From NCBI GenBank assembly GCA_947650285.1, contig CANTFL010001448.1, positions 248,001 to 312,000 of the forward strand: a stretch of 64,000 bases of DNA, read 5' to 3'. This document shows, piece after piece, positions 46,154 through 54,740 of the stretch. The position numbers and the translations under genes are program-made. This stretch comes from Hyaloperonospora brassicae. Lineage: Eukaryota > Oomycota > Peronosporomycetes > Peronosporales > Peronosporaceae. The first letter of the stretch is position 1; the number at the start of each line of letters is the position of its first letter. The notes beneath the pieces are model-generated. The model ran no database searches. It saw nothing but the letters and a program-made list of their open reading frames with translations, and was not told the origin of the DNA.

Positions 46154-46430
46154 CAAACCGTGTTCCGTACTCTCGGAACACGATTGAAGATGTCCACTTC
46201 TGACCATCCAGAAACAGATGGTCAGACGGAACGTGCGAACCGTGTCCTCGAAGAGATTCTTCGAGGATATGTTCACTCGTTTCCGAGTTGGAGCGAATTC
46301 CTACCCATGGTGGAATTCGCCATCAATAATTCGGTGCATGCTTCAACACAGCACACACCGTTTTACGTGAATGGCCTACGCCATCCACGAGTGCCCACCC
46401 TTATCGAGTGTGACTCTTGGATAAGGGGGG
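46154..46430 (+). pseudogene. pol: Integrase core end of element B pol
   Basis: Continues in frame after the [23 protein letters not shown] carries the catalytic Glu of the D,D-35-E triad, followed by FLPMVEFAINNSVHAST and TPFYVNGLRHPRVP. At the six-G run 46425-46430 the sensible frame moves by -1 (RGGGTRSSK appears in the next frame), as in element A. This could be a one-base loss from the G-run. Confidence 0.8.
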
Positions 46431-47649
46431 AGGGACTCGCTCGAGCAAAATCCGTTTTGGCTCTTGCTCATCACGTGTCGACGTTAACGTCGTCACGTAT
46501 GATGCCGATGTCGATCAAGTCGACATCGATGAAGAAGATCATCTCAATAATAGCGAAGACGCTATTATTGATTCGGATGATGATGACGATGCTGGTATAT
46601 TCAGCATCGCCAACGATTATGTCAGCGAGGAAGAAGACAACCTCGCTGAAGAAGAGAGCAATCTCTTAGCAGTGCGCACGAAGCGCACTGCCAGACAAAA
46701 CAAAGAGTCAGCAGAGAACTTCCTGCTGACTCGAGAAGAGGTAGTCCGTTTCGTTCAGGACTCCATCGCAAATGCGGTGGACCGTCAGAAACGGAACGCA
46801 GACAAGAATGGAAGAGCAAATGTTCTTTCATTGAAGGTTAACGACCTAGTACTACTGTCTACGGTAAACTTACCTGGACATGCAGTCACTAGTGTCGGCA
46901 GTAGTAAACTACTGCCGAAATACATTGGGCCATTTCGAGTGTTGCATCGCAAGGGCAATGCATACACACTCGAATTACCACGTAGGATGCGCACGCATCC
47001 TACGTTTTACGTGGGGAGGCTTAGGTCGTACTGTCAGTACGAGCCTTCTTCTTCCGATGAAGATAGCCCCCACGTTCAAGAACATCCATCAAGTTCTTGC
47101 GTTCGCGCTCCAGACGATCCGTCTGGTCGCGCAGATATGATACCTCGGTATTCAACCGAGATATCTCCCCGCGAGCTGTCGCCAGCTCGCCGAATAGGGA
47201 GCGGACATCCCGCTCGACCTGAAGCTGCGCCGTGGCATAATCGGCGCGATCCCTCGCCCGATCAGCCTCGTGACCCTTGCGGTTCTTCCGCACGGTATCG
47301 GTCAAAGCGTAGCGCCGGTCGCGCTCGTGCTTCAAGTCATCGCGCAATTCATCGATTGCGCGATCCTTCTCGTAAGGGTCGAGATGGTGAACAGAATCAT
47401 CTGGAGGAGGTCTTTCCTCCTCCACCACATCCTTTGGTGGATGCTCACGGTGATCAACGCTTTCTGGTGGAGCGTATCTTAAATCACCGTGACGATTCAG
47501 GATCAAGGACGAGCTACCTCGTCCAGTGGCGGGGGTATCCACCCTCTTGGAACAGCTGGGAGCCCCGCTCTCAGCTATTGATGGATGTTGAAGGTCTCGT
47601 CCGCCAGTATGACGAGACCCATCCGATGAGTCCTGTGGCCTATCGGTAA
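46431..47649 (+). CDS. pol: Integrase tail and chromodomain of element B pol
   Basis: About 405 codons. An acidic linker (SDDDDDAG..., EEEDNLAEEES), the integrase C-terminal fold (KVNDLVLLSTVNLPGH, KYIGPFRVLHRKGNAYTLEL, MRTHPTFYVGRLR), a long Arg/Ser/Pro-rich spacer, then a chromodomain (RTSYLVQWRGYPPSWNSWEP, about 47505-47570). Chromodomains steer chromovirus integration toward histone-marked chromatin. The last 629 bases overlap the antisense ORF on the other strand, and the spacer is exactly the overlapped stretch, so its sequence may be dictated by the antisense protein. Confidence 0.88.
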
Positions 47650-48445
47650 ACACGCGCCCTAGTCGCTTGTAGACGGATTGCAAGTTTGCAATCGCGTCAC
47701 GCATCTCAGCCGAGATGTGTGCCCTTCCCCAGGGCGAACTTAGGGAATACACGTCCCTATGTGCACGCTGCGAGTTGTCAACACAACTCGCACAAGGGTC
47801 TCCCCATGTGAGGCAAGGAATGCCTGCCCCACTCGACAAACAGTGCAACCGGTACCTGGCACCGGTTGGCGTTCGCTTTTCGAACCTGAGGCGTGTCGCC
47901 TCAAGTTTCTTGATCCACCCTTCTCGTCCAAAATTCTTTACGTTTTGGACGAACGCGTTCCACGCAGCCAAAAGCGATGTTTTGTCACGCTTTTGGTTGC
48001 TGTTGTACCATCGATGTCTAAGAAAGACATCGAGATAAAAATCGTCTTCAGCGCGAAAGTTTTTCGCGCTGGAACTCAAGCCGTGAAGCTCGGTTGCATC
48101 GAATAAGGGTATTCGATGGTGTTGGCCTGTCTCGTGAGACAGGCTATTGATGAGTTGTTCGGGCAAACGCCACGGCTTCAACTCATCACGCTTCACAGTG
48201 GTACCCTTGTCGGTACCACGGCTCCCAGATTGACGACAACTCGCGCCATCGTCATCACGCTCGTGCGAAGACGCACGAGCCGGCGGTGGTGAGGAATAGA
48301 ATTCCTCACTACCCTGATCATCGTCATCACTGCCGAACAGACTGTGATGCAAATCACGAGTCCGTTCGTTCGGCAGTGGTCTTGGCGAATACTGAGGCGT
48401 CGCCGGTGAGCGAGACGCCTCTGGAGCATTGCCCGAGTCAGACAC
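47021..48445 (-). CDS. Antisense ORF of element B, unknown coiled-coil protein
   Basis: 474 codons, open, opposite to gag-pol. It starts 312 nt from the 3' LTR and overlaps the end of pol. N-terminus acidic and Ser-rich; residues ~140-250 look globular (RIPLFDATELHGLSSSAKNF, YLDVFLRHRWYNSNQKRDK, AAWNAFVQNVKNFGREGW, GARYRLHCLSSGAGIPC); residues ~375-470 form a long Arg/Glu/Asp-rich coiled coil (LFGELATARGEISRLNTEVS) ending in a basic tail (HRKKKARTD). The same protein, about 55-65% similar, is recognisable in element A. Its promoter would have to lie in or near the 3' LTR reading inward. Function unknown; antisense ORFs occur in some plant gypsy elements, but I see no shared motif. Confidence 0.7.
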   Translation of the reverse strand: MSDSGNAPEASRSPATPQYSPRPLPNERTRDLHHSLFGSDDDDQGSEEFYSSPPPARASSHERDDDGASCRQSGSRGTDKGTTVKRDELKPWRLPEQLINSLSHETGQHHRIPLFDATELHGLSSSAKNFRAEDDFYLDVFLRHRWYNSNQKRDKTSLLAAWNAFVQNVKNFGREGWIKKLEATRLRFEKRTPTGARYRLHCLSSGAGIPCLTWGDPCASCVDNSQRAHRDVYSLSSPWGRAHISAEMRDAIANLQSVYKRLGRVFTDRPQDSSDGSRHTGGRDLQHPSIAESGAPSCSKRVDTPATGRGSSSLILNRHGDLRYAPPESVDHREHPPKDVVEEERPPPDDSVHHLDPYEKDRAIDELRDDLKHERDRRYALTDTVRKNRKGHEADRARDRADYATAQLQVERDVRSLFGELATARGEISRLNTEVSYLRDQTDRLERERKNLMDVLERGGYLHRKKKARTDSTT

Positions 48446-48745
48446 GTCTGACTCGCCAGAGTAGATGACCTCTACATCAGGGTCATCGTGCGCACGCGGT
48501 GTGATACCGCGTGCACCTGCAGCACCTGTTGCTGCAGGCGAAGAAGGGCGGCAGACGACGAAGCGTCTGCCGCAAAGGCTTGCACAGCACCAGGCTGTGT
48601 GGGTCTTGAGTCACCTCGCATAGACATGTTAACTATGCGAGGTCAAGCGGAAAGTGAATGGAACGGACCCATCAAGTACTCCCTGTCCCAATGGTGGCCA
48701 ACGGGTGGCCTCCATATTTTCGATAGTCACACGGTGACTATCAGT

Positions 48746-48757
48746 TAAGGGGGGTGA
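48746..48757 (+). promoter_or_regulatory. Polypurine tract of element B
   Basis: TAAGGGGGGTGA directly before the 3' LTR start at 48758. Confidence 0.8.
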
Positions 48758-49148
48758 TGTAACGGGGCAGCCCGTTACATGAAATTGTCACTTTAAGGAA
48801 AGTGACAATAAAGAATATAAAGATGGATATTCTTTAAACAATATCACCAAAGTGGTGATATTGAAGGGTCGACCAAAGTGTCTGTTCATTGGTTGATATC
48901 GTGATGATATCAACCCACCAATCGCCGCAAGACGCGCGCAATGAGTGGTGACGAGACGTCACCATACATGTAGTTATATCAGTATAATTGAATTAAGTCA
49001 AACGAAGAGACAGTAGTTTAAAGACTTAATTCTATTAATATAACAGTTCTACTTTTACCCTACCTACGCTTCCTCGCTTGCCACGTGTACTTCCGTCGGG
49101 GCACCCAAATCCCTTGCGTTAAGTTACGCAAGGGTGTGCCCCGTTACA
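48758..49148 (+). repeat. 3' LTR of element B
   Basis: 391 bp, same ends as the 5' LTR. About 8 substitutions between them, for example T/G in AATAAAkAATATAAAG and CGACA/CGCAA near the 3' end. Confidence 0.95.
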
Positions 49149-49153
49149 TGAAG
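49149..49153. repeat. Target-site duplication of element B, right copy
   Basis: TGAAG, matching 41161-41165. Confidence 0.92.
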
Positions 49154-49332
49154 GCTATGATGGTCGACATCCTATTAATATATAGCAATCATTTAATAAA
49201 GCAACGTCATGGCAATTTTTGTTGTTGTATTCATTCGTTACACAAGCTATGCATAGCATGTTTAATTGAGTATGAAGGAAATAGACCCACGCGAGTGGCA
49301 TTCGTCTATAGCACTGTTGGTCATCACTGTTT

Positions 49333-49392
49333 CCATCACGAATACTGACGCCCCACGAGTACCCGTCTTGATGGCGTCAGTATTCGTGATGG
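49333..49392. repeat. Perfect 20-bp inverted repeat with 20-nt spacer
   Basis: CCATCACGAATACTGACGCC at 49333-49352 pairs perfectly with 49373-49392. It lies outside element B and just before a zinc-knuckle gene fragment. Confidence 0.9.
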
Positions 49393-49468
49393 GCATACGT
49401 ACGTGTTGCTCCCACCACTACACCTCTTGACCTTGCACTGTCGATTTTGAAAATATTGTAGTCCTGTA

Positions 49469-49855
49469 TAAACACAGTGGAAGCAGCGCCCGTCTGTAAA
49501 ATGTGTCCGTTCGAAAGTACATTGGTACCGTGGTCTCTTCCATATCAATCATCGCCATTTTGTTAGGAACCGTACGACGACAAAAAGACGTATCGGTAGC
49601 TCTGAAGATTCGAAGTCTGGAGCTACTTACAAATGCCGCCACTGCTTTCAAGAGGGACACAACAAGTTAACATGTCGGCTTAATGGGACTGTCATGGAAC
49701 AAAAGAACAAGCATTTCGAAGCAAAGTCAATTGACTTAAGTGACATGATAAGGTCTGTACATCCATCGTCAGTATTAGTGACGGATACAGTATTGGATGA
49801 CACCACCTCGAATGAATGCCACCCGCGTGGATCTATTGCCTTTATACTTAATTAA
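49469..49855 (+). pseudogene. Transposon protein fragment with CCHC zinc knuckle
   Basis: Open frame of about 128 codons without a clear start. A basic, aromatic N-part (KVHWYRGLFHINHRHFVRNR) is followed by YKCRHCFQEGHNKLTCRLNG, a C-x2-C-x4-H-x4-C knuckle, then an acidic tail ending at TAA 49853-49855. Such knuckles end many transposases and Gag proteins; the family cannot be fixed. Read on the forward strand next to element B's insertion point. Confidence 0.5.
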
Positions 49856-50039
49856 ACGTGCCGTGCATAGCTTTTATAACAAATAAATACAACAACATCT
49901 TTGCCCACACGTTGCTTTAAACACGCTTGCTATATATTATTTGTTTGTTTACTCTCATTGCTAATATTTACTGTGAACAAAGTGCTTAAAACATAACTTG
50001 TGTCATCTTTTTGTCCTCTACAACAACACTTCCTTCTAC
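49856..50039. other. AT-rich DNA
   Basis: No gene or repeat recognised. Confidence 0.3.
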
Positions 50040-50470
50040 CTGCACCTGCGGGACATCACTCACATCGATCATGAAGCATCATACATGCTTCTTTCACGTA
50101 CATTGTGCATCAGGGGGTTCACTCTGTGCTTGGCAATCACAAATCGCGCCTTTATGGCGCGATTTCACACCTTGACCTTGTTACGCGACTTGCAAAGCCC
50201 TTGTATCCGATCCCTGGTAGTAAAACAAAACGTTAAGACGTCAGAAATACTCCATACGTACATCAGAACTGGCGCCAACAATTCGCATTCGACATGCGAA
50301 ATACCAAACGAGCTATAGTTACGATCTTCATAACGTCCAACCTATTCCAAGGTGCAGGCATTAAACAAACAGCAATATCCATCCCATAAAATAGCTTTAA
50401 AACAGATACAATTGTGGAAATCGTCGACTTTCGTACCTACACACAGTCCGGTAGGTTCTCTTTCGTCTGC
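50040..50470 (+). pseudogene. Relic paired with 40680-41130
   Basis: Diverged reverse-complement copy of 40680-41130. The frame 49998-50318 aligns weakly with the frame 41199-40810. It contains a hairpin ATCGCGCC/GGCGCGAT at about 50144-50164. Confidence 0.45.
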
Positions 50471-50799
50471 TTATCGCACGCCGTGTCCCCTGCATTGTCA
50501 CGCGCACAGAAATTATGATTGACTCGACACCCACTCTCTAATCAGCTACTGATAAATAAACACCACTCCTCTTACCTTTACATCGCTGGTAGGCTTCCAG
50601 CAAAGATAGAGTTCCAACACAGAGGCCTCCGACCTTCAACGCATGAGCTCGTTCGTCGCAAAATGAACAAAGCGCCTTTTATTTGCCGAACAAAGTCTGC
50701 CCAATAAGATTATTCAACGGCTCGATTAAAATAGAAACTATCTTACCCAATCACGCAGTTTTATTCAATTAGGCAGCTAAAAGAAGTCGTAAACATCTG

Positions 50800-51850
50800 T
50801 CCCACTCTATGTTGGCCCGTCTCAGAACTGGTGCTTGTTTCAGGACTTTTGCACGAATCTACTGCTGGTTTCTGGATTTGCTCCCAGACTTATGCACCTC
50901 TACCGAGCGGGAGGCAGCTAACTGGCTTCACCGGCTCAAACGGGGACTCGTCTTTCTAGCCCATCCGGCCATTCATCGGCTGCCTTAGAGCGTGCCGGAT
51001 CGAGTACAAAATCCTCGGGTGTCGTCATCGTTTTTACCATTGGCTTTTCACTACCATAGAAGTCAGCTTTGCCCTGCGCTGCAGCACTGGCTAAATCGCT
51101 TTGAACACCAGACTCAGTCGGAGCGGTGGCTTTCAGCGGTCGCGGATCAAAGCCCCGCTCAAATCTGGCGGCACGCGGACAGTCTTACGGAGTACCAAGT
51201 GTGGACGGCTTACCGGATCGCAACCAATCAGCTCAATTTATATCACGCCGGACGCTCTGAGGATCCCAGTTGCCGGAAACTCGAGCACTGCAGGGGACGC
51301 AAAGAGACTGTCACTCATAAATTTTGTGATTGTTTAACTGCGATGGCCTGCTAGAGCCTATTGCTCTGTCATTGGTCTGGTGAGGGGGTTCAAGAATTCG
51401 CTGTGTCGAGTCATTTTCGGTATTTCGCCCATCGACGGGCGCCTCCGCTTCCACCGCGTTTGCTGCAGCTCCTAATGGATCGTTTTGGGGATGATCACAC
51501 GGCAGCGGCAGATGAATACCGTCGGATCTGGTTAGTGTTATGCTCCTTGTGTCAGGTGCATCTTTGGGTGGAGCGCAACGCGGTAATCTTCCGAGGGAAG
51601 ACAATCTCTCCGGCTCAAAGTGCCCTTGCATTCTGGCGAAGCGGTCTGCGGCAATTGAAAGCAATTGCTATGCGTGAACATCGGTCCGCAGCTACAGCAG
51701 TCGGAGGGGCGCGTCTTCACGCCTGTCTGGACATTCTCAGCCAAGTTCCCACAGGTCGCCAGGCTTCTCTTACTATCAGCCACGATGAGCTAACCGTTCC
51801 GGCGCTCATATCCTGGTTCAGGACTTTTCAGACATCTTGCACATCTTAAC
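50800..51850 (+). pseudogene. Non-LTR (LINE-like) ORF2 C-terminus relic
   Basis: Frames 50992-51354 and 51361-51849 join with one frameshift. The first contains a Cys/His cluster (CRKLEHCRGRKETVTHKFCD) like the zinc region after LINE reverse transcriptases. The second has WLVLCSLCQVHLWVERNAVIF, the typical W...E-R-N motif near the end of plant/oomycete LINE ORF2 proteins. No RT catalytic region is present, so it is 5' truncated, the usual form of dead LINE copies. Confidence 0.6.
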
Positions 51851-53740
51851 TTGTAAATAGACGATCATGAAACTCCTCCACTTAGCCAAGAAAGCCAAGC
51901 GATCAAATGTGTCAATTGATGCAGCCCTGAGCATTGTCTCTGCCTTCCCACATCGATGCTCGTCACAATCGACGCGCAGCATCTATGACGATCTTTTCCG
52001 AAATGTCATGTGTTGGCTGACGAAAAAAGATGGACAATTTGACAAAATGTACGAAGGGCTGTGGTAACATCGAAATGATTTTCGTGAAAACTTGATCCGC
52101 TGGTTCCAATGACTCGAGCTTTGCCACAAAAATTGGCTAAGGTCACTACGGTCATCGCGTATGTACATTCTTCCCTGGATGAGCGGCGTCATGTTTGTAT
52201 ACGAAACGCGTCACGTGCCTCTTCTTTATGTATCAGCGGTGTCTCTCATGATACCATGGGGCATGCAAGTGCTTCATTGCATGCGGTTGCGACACCTTTT
52301 GCGTCGAGACATTCCGAATTGCACGTCACAAATTGAAGCTGCTCGCCCCTCGTATCGACAGTCAGGACTTCGATAGTGGAATGTTTGACGGCCCAAGTGG
52401 CTTTCGTCCCTCGTTGCTCTCATGTCGCTACTTGCGTATCTTTTCGCACATTGTAATGACACAGAGATCATTCGCAAACTGCGAGCATGAGACGTGTGTG
52501 TGCGCCAGTCCTTTTCACAGCGCAGTACGCGCAACTGCAAGTGTGTGTAGGCCTTAAGCTGCTGTTGACAAAATCCTGACGTCTTGCCTGCGAGAGGCTT
52601 TTACGCTGCCGCTGAACGTATACTTTGTCAACTTGTCGTGCACATTTCAGCAGCCGACGTCTTTTCTTCCATTGCGACATGCGTGACCCCACGGCGGAAT
52701 AGGAGGATTTGATTACGGAGATGTGTTCTCACCAAGAGCGTTATAGCGTAACTTGCTACGATATATGAGCCCACCTACGAATAGAACACGAAAGAAGAAT
52801 GCGGTTGTTACGCGCTCGACGTCCGCGTCGGACCGTCGCTCGAGAACTTGTCGCGAAGCGATCCGGTGGCCGGCAGTGCATCTTGCCCTCTGGTCAGGCA
52901 GCATGCACTACCACGTCCAGCGTGTTCAAAGAACAGGTAAATGAGCTATTCAGGTGCCACCCAATGCAATTTTGACATCCCTTCGTTGACAGCAAACATG
53001 TTGGTTGCCATGTCCGAGCAAGCACCTTTTGTCACATTGCAGCTACCCATCGGCAGCGTTATGATCCGCGCCAGCGCAGCTTGTTACGAAGGTGCTCAGC
53101 CCGCGCGTTTGAGGCGGCCGACTGATTCATCGTGTCCTGTTTGCCTTGCAAGCCACGTCGAGATGAACTGCGTGTGCGACGCTGCCACGATATACCCTAA
53201 AATTTCAGCAAAAGCGAGTAAATGTAGCACCGACTGTACAAAAAAGGACCACTAACACGCCAATGCAGTGCATCTTTTGTGTGGCTCGCGTCCACCCTGC
53301 ACAATATAGACAAGTCGATTGCACCAATTCGCCACAACAAATGCAAGTGAAAAAACGAAGTCGTTCAGCGCGCACACGGTCGACTGCGGCGAGCGATGGC
53401 GTTTCCAAGCAATATGTCTCGGCTGTCGTCTGCTCGTCCGTGGCCATGCGATGTTTTCGGCATTTTATAATTCCGCGAGAGAAAAAAAGGGGCGGAGCCG
53501 ACTTCGGGCAGGTTGAATGCGCCGTTGACTGGCTCGTTTATGGCCGCACTGGTCCTACCTGAATTTTTGTCGGCCGCATGCGGTGGTCCGTTTCTACGCG
53601 CGCGTCGGCCGACTTCTGGTTAAGTAGCGGGGTCGAGCGGTGGAGAAGCGTCGACCAATCACGAGGCGCGAAAGCGCGCCCATCGATTGGCCGACACGTT
53701 GCACGCGGCCCTAGCCCTGGTCGCACGCGCCCTGCTCCCA
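51851..53740. other. Intergenic DNA upstream of the gene island
   Basis: Contains frames such as 51867-52067 (+, RSIYDDLFRNVMCWLTKKDG, protein-like but short), 52468-52692 (-) and 52941-53255 (+). None has a recognisable domain. GC content rises across this stretch toward the gene island. Confidence 0.4.
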
Positions 53741-53751
53741 CCGCCCGACAA

Positions 53752-53767
53752 GCTCATTTCTGCTTTG
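53752..53767 (+). promoter_or_regulatory. Oomycete initiator (Inr) of the HSF gene
   Basis: GCTCATTTCTGCTTTG matches the oomycete Inr consensus GCTCATTYYNCAWTTT at most positions. It lies 95-110 nt upstream of the HSF ATG, a normal leader length. Confidence 0.65.
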
Positions 53768-53861
53768 TCACCGCACAGACGACTCGGTCGACCGAAGAAG
53801 AAGAAGAAAAAGAAGACGAAACGACACAGCCCGCATACATCCGTCAAGTATACCTCTGACC

Positions 53862-54740
53862 ATGGGCGACAACAAACTGCGCAAACGCCCTGCCCCAATG
53901 GGCCTCGAGGGCCCCAGCAGCGGCACAGGCTCTGCCGCGCCCGTGTTTTTGCAGAAGACTTACGATATGATTGAGAGCTCGCCGCCGGCCGTCGCGTGCT
54001 GGAGCGAGACCGGCACGTCGTTCATCATCAAGTTGCCGCGCGAGTTCGCCAAGACGATGCTCCCGCGCTACTTCAAGCACAACAACTTTAGCAGTTTCGT
54101 GCGGCAGCTCAACTTCTACGGCTTCCGGAAGCACAAGAAGGACGAGATTGTCATCAACACGGAAGAGGACGAGAGCAAGAACTGGTGGGAGTTCTACCAC
54201 GAGAAGTTCGTGCGCGGGCGGCAGGAGCTCATGGCGCAGATCCGGCGGAAAACGTACTCGGAGCCGGCGTCGCCTGACCACGAAGAGGTCGAGACGCTCA
54301 AGCAGTCGGTGCAGAGCCTGCAGGGCCAAGTGTCCGAGCTCATGGGCCAACTGTCGGACCTGACGGGGCTCGTCAAGAGTCTGCTGCAGGACAAACCCGC
54401 GCGGGGACCGCCGCTGTCGGTGTCGGCACCGGCCCAGCGCGCGCCGAAGCGCATCAAGATGAACGACCCGTCCGTGCCCCGGATGACGCTCGCTGCTCCG
54501 CCGCCACCTGCCAACGTCCTGCCGGACGCCTACGCATCGCACTTGGACCACGTCGCGACGTCACAGCTGCGTCAGCCGCCGCTCAATATGATGCTGGACC
54601 CCATGTCGAAGAGCCAGAGCCAGCGGACAAGAGAGATGTCGCTCATGGAGTGGACCGAGTCGTACGGCATGGACTACTTACTGAACGACTCGGGCCGGCA
54701 AATGCCGCTCTTTGGCGAGGACATGCTTAGCTACGACTGA
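53862..54740 (+). CDS. Heat-shock-type transcription factor
   Basis: 292 aa, single exon; binds heat-shock elements in the nucleus. An HSF DNA-binding domain occupies residues ~27-130 (PVFLQKTYDMIE, the winged-helix recognition region NNFSSFVRQLNFYGFRKHKK, and WWEFYHEKFVRGR at its end). Residues ~145-178 form a short coiled coil (LKQSVQSLQGQVSELMGQLS) for trimerisation. A basic KRIKMND patch near residue 205 may act as nuclear signal. The C-terminus is Pro/Met-rich with an aromatic-acidic end (WTESYGMDYLL, FGEDMLSYD) that could be an activation segment. The ATG at 53862 (context GACCATGGGC) is the first in frame and gives the usual short N-terminus. Oomycetes have expanded HSF families, so the exact orthologue cannot be named. 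Confidence 0.95.
   Translation: MGDNKLRKRPAPMGLEGPSSGTGSAAPVFLQKTYDMIESSPPAVACWSETGTSFIIKLPREFAKTMLPRYFKHNNFSSFVRQLNFYGFRKHKKDEIVINTEEDESKNWWEFYHEKFVRGRQELMAQIRRKTYSEPASPDHEEVETLKQSVQSLQGQVSELMGQLSDLTGLVKSLLQDKPARGPPLSVSAPAQRAPKRIKMNDPSVPRMTLAAPPPPANVLPDAYASHLDHVATSQLRQPPLNMMLDPMSKSQSQRTREMSLMEWTESYGMDYLLNDSGRQMPLFGEDMLSYD

Larger units (their letters stand above)
41166..49148 (+). mobile_element. Ty3/gypsy chromodomain retrotransposon, element B
   Basis: Complete 7983-bp insertion: 391-bp LTRs, PBS, gag, pol in the -1 frame (PR, RT, RH, IN, chromodomain), an antisense ORF, a PPT, 3' LTR, and TGAAG duplication. The LTRs differ at about 8 of 391 bases (2%), so insertion is fairly recent. Two TAA codons replace Trp in pol and a G-run puts the integrase tail out of frame, so this copy may need help in trans. 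Both coding and LTR sequence are tiled with short perfect stem-loops. Confidence 0.95.

Noticed and set aside
53844..54551. 235-codon frame on the reverse strand of the HSF gene
   Set aside because: Arg/His/Leu-rich shadow of a GC-rich coding sequence.
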